This document shows positions 59,564 to 64,000 of a stretch of DNA of 64,000 nucleotides, piece by piece (position 1 is the first letter of the stretch; each line of letters opens with the position of its first letter). Source of the stretch: Grimontia hollisae CIP 101886 (GTDB lineage Bacteria; Pseudomonadota; Gammaproteobacteria; Enterobacterales; Vibrionaceae); NCBI RefSeq assembly GCF_000176515.1, contig NZ_ADAQ01000006.1, forward strand, positions 39,655 to 103,654. The letters run 5' to 3'. The notes beneath the pieces were generated by a model, which saw only the letters and a list, made by a program, of their open reading frames with translations, was not told the origin of the DNA and made no database searches. The position numbers and the translations under genes are program-made.

Positions 59564-59640
<77 letters not shown>

Positions 59641-59906
59641 ATGTGCAAACCATTCTATCGATTCCCATTTAAATAGCCAGCATTGATTGGAGGAAGACAA
59701 CTCAATTGGTCGCAATTTAAGCAAGCTTATAATTTCTCGGCAAGAGATCAGATCAAAAAAGAGAACGCGGGCGTACTACCGAAAACTGTTGTCATACAAA
59801 ACAAATTAAGCATTAAGTCCGTTTGTCCACTTGACCTGCACTCTAAAGCTCAGAGTCATGTCACTTTGCTTTAGGATCTGGGCGATGATTAGTTAGTCAA
59901 GGCAAC
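59641..59906. other. Spacer between tRNA-Trp and rRNA operon terminator
   Basis: About 265 bases, AT-rich, no supported gene. The tRNA-Trp promoter must lie here if the terminator at 59907 is effective. Confidence 0.4.
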
Positions 59907-59935
59907 GCAAAAAGGCCATCCTTGCGGATGGCCTT
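59907..59935 (-). terminator. Terminator of the rRNA operon
   Basis: 10-bp stem AAGGCCATCC/GGATGGCCTT with loop GCAA-like, then TTTTTGCG on the minus strand; 50 bases past 5S. Confidence 0.85.
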
Positions 59936-59984
59936 CTCGTCGTACTTTTTGTCTTCACTTTCTTAAAAAGTGAAAGAAAATTAG

Positions 59985-60104
59985 AAGCCTGGCGATGTCC
60001 TACTCTCACATGGGGAGACCCCACACTACCATCGGCGCTGCTCTGTTTCACTTCTGAGTTCGGCATGGAGTCAGGTGGGTCCAAAGCGCTATGGTCGCCA
60101 AGCA
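59985..60104 (-). rRNA. 5S ribosomal RNA
   Basis: Minus strand contains CCACCTGACTCCATGCCGAA, CTCAGAAGTGAAACAG, GCGCCGATGGTAGTGTGGGG and TCGCCAGGC, the standard gammaproteobacterial 5S; about 120 nt. Ends are set by pairing of GCTTGGCGA with TCGCCAGGC. Confidence 0.95.
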
Positions 60105-60274
60105 AATTCTGTATCGGGGTTCTCGGTCCTAGGTGACTAGGCCCTGGGAACGCCCATTAAAATCTTGGAAAACTGACCGCGGTTGCTCTTCCTAGGTCCT
60201 AGCAACCGCTCTCTCTCTCTTTACACACTCTTTGTGTTCTTACTTGAGTCCGTCAAAACCCCTTGGGTGTTGTA

Positions 60275-63281
<3,007 letters not shown>

Positions 63282-63541
63282 CTACAACCCCAAGAGGTTT
63301 CGTAGGTTCAAACAACCAAGGTGTTCATTTACATGAACGATTTCGCCGGACTCAAATTCCAAGAACACATGAATGTGTTTGGTGTTAACTCTTAAGAGTT
63401 AACCTTTGAGAACTTTTACAAACAATCTCTGCTTCCGTAGAAACAAAGTTGTTTAGTCAGCTTTCCAGATTGTTAAAGAGCATGTGATGTGTTCTGTCGA
63501 ACAACCACTTTTTAAATATTCTCGTAAGAACACTTAAAGCG

Positions 63542-63617
63542 TGGTGGAGCTATGCGGGATCGAACCGCAGACCTCTTGAATGCAAATCAAGCGCTCTCCC
63601 AGCTGAGCTATAGCCCC
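63542..63617 (-). tRNA. tRNA-Ala (TGC)
   Basis: 76 nt with encoded CCA. GGGGCTATAGCTCAGCTGGG at the 5' end, anticodon loop TTTGCAT, T loop GGTTCGATCC. In the 16S-23S spacer. Confidence 0.97.
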
Positions 63618-63721
63618 ACATCGATACTTAGTTTGTGACCAATTTCTTTTCAGGCAAGGCGTGGAAAGGCGACGTTTAGTTCACTAAACGAGTCTTTTCA
63701 CAACGATGCATGAAGGAAAAT

Positions 63722-63798
<77 letters not shown>

Positions 63799-63802
63799 AT
63801 TC

Positions 63803-63881
63803 TTGTGTCTTTGGTTTCAACCACCGACCTCATCCTCTTTTACCAAGAGATTGGGGTGCTAACCACCAAAGCAACAAACAC
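63803..63881 (-). pseudogene. Degenerate tRNA copy between 16S and tRNA-Ile
   Basis: The minus strand holds TTTGGTGGTTAGCACCCC and GATGAGGTCGGTGGTTGAAA, clear matches to the D-arm and variable/T-arm of the neighbouring tRNA-Ile (CAGGTGGTTAGAGCGCACC and GGTGAGGTCGGTGGTTCAAG). A 5-bp anticodon-like stem TCTCT/AGAGG encloses TGGTAAA, in which the invariant U33 is G. The acceptor ends pair imperfectly (GTGTTTG/CAAAGACAC) and no CCA follows. Probably a decayed duplicate; no working tRNA is expected. Confidence 0.65.
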
Positions 63882-63948
63882 ATCTAAGTATGTTCTTTTT
63901 CTTTTTGACCGTAGCAATCTGTGTGGACACTCGCATTCATAGCATCAG

Positions 63949-64000
63949 TAAGGAGGTGATCCAGCCCCAGGTTCCCCTAGGGCTACCTTGTTACGACTTC
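63949..64000 (-). rRNA. 16S ribosomal RNA, 3' end only
   Basis: The last 52 bases hold the 16S 3' end: GAAGTCGTAACAAGGTAGCC ... GGATCACCTCCTTA with the anti-Shine-Dalgarno. The rest lies beyond the right edge. Confidence 0.97.

Overview
The window reads as a stretch of chromosome from a member of the Vibrionaceae, probably of the Grimontia/Enterovibrio/Photobacterium side of the family (an inference from gene content and order, not a species call). The gene order hemN - yihI - csrC-like RNA - engB - spf - polA - ryhB, then recQ, rarD, uvrD, yigB, xerC, dapF, lysA, cyaY, cyaA, hemCDXY, tatABCD-ubiBJE and a 16S-Ile-Ala-23S-5S-Trp rRNA operon follows the enterobacterial/vibrio backbone. The RyhB core, Spot 42, the TPP riboswitch and the rRNA sequences are of gammaproteobacterial type.

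Region 1-13.7 kb: hemN (cut by the left edge), a DUF2489 protein, yihI and a zinc-ribbon methyltransferase form a leftward unit. Beyond them lies a dense set of small RNAs: a CsrB/CsrC-type RNA (20 GGA motifs), Spot 42, RyhB under a Fur box, and two RNA candidates I cannot name, each with a TATAAT -10 element and an intrinsic terminator, in tandem between spf and engB. Between polA and elbB is an AT-rich segment with three consensus DnaA boxes and a tight GATC cluster.

Region 13.9-29.9 kb: rarD, ggt and a DUF2780 protein, then uvrD behind a LexA-like site. A four-gene cassette (DUF2282 peptide, DUF692/MNIO enzyme, DUF2063 partner, DoxX membrane protein) matches the recently described bufferin class of oxidatively modified, copper-binding peptides. 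It sits between uvrD and yigB, which are neighbours in E. coli. Then come yigB-xerC-DUF484-dapF-lysA-lptM, cyaY, and cyaA with an E. coli-like CRP site.

Region 30-49 kb: the overlapping hemCDXY operon, a 30-residue membrane peptide candidate with its own terminator, rsmJ, a large periplasmic-sensor/PAS/GGDEF/EAL protein, asnC, an Asp-rich HemB, tatD, tatCBA, ubiBJE, rmuC, a DMT permease and a short H-NS-like protein that lacks a DNA-binding domain.

Region 49-64 kb: a divergent MFS/LysR pair, an aminopeptidase P, the thiCEFSGH operon behind a TPP riboswitch, crcB, and an rRNA operon on the minus strand. Its 23S gene carries a helix-25 insert of about 115-130 nt, and its 16S-23S spacer holds a decayed tRNA copy. 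The window has several haem genes (hemN, hemC, hemD, hemX, hemY, hemB) and a concentration of global regulators of carbon and iron (cAMP/CRP, Spot 42, Csr, Fur/RyhB). I saw no insertion sequences, prophage or CRISPR arrays.
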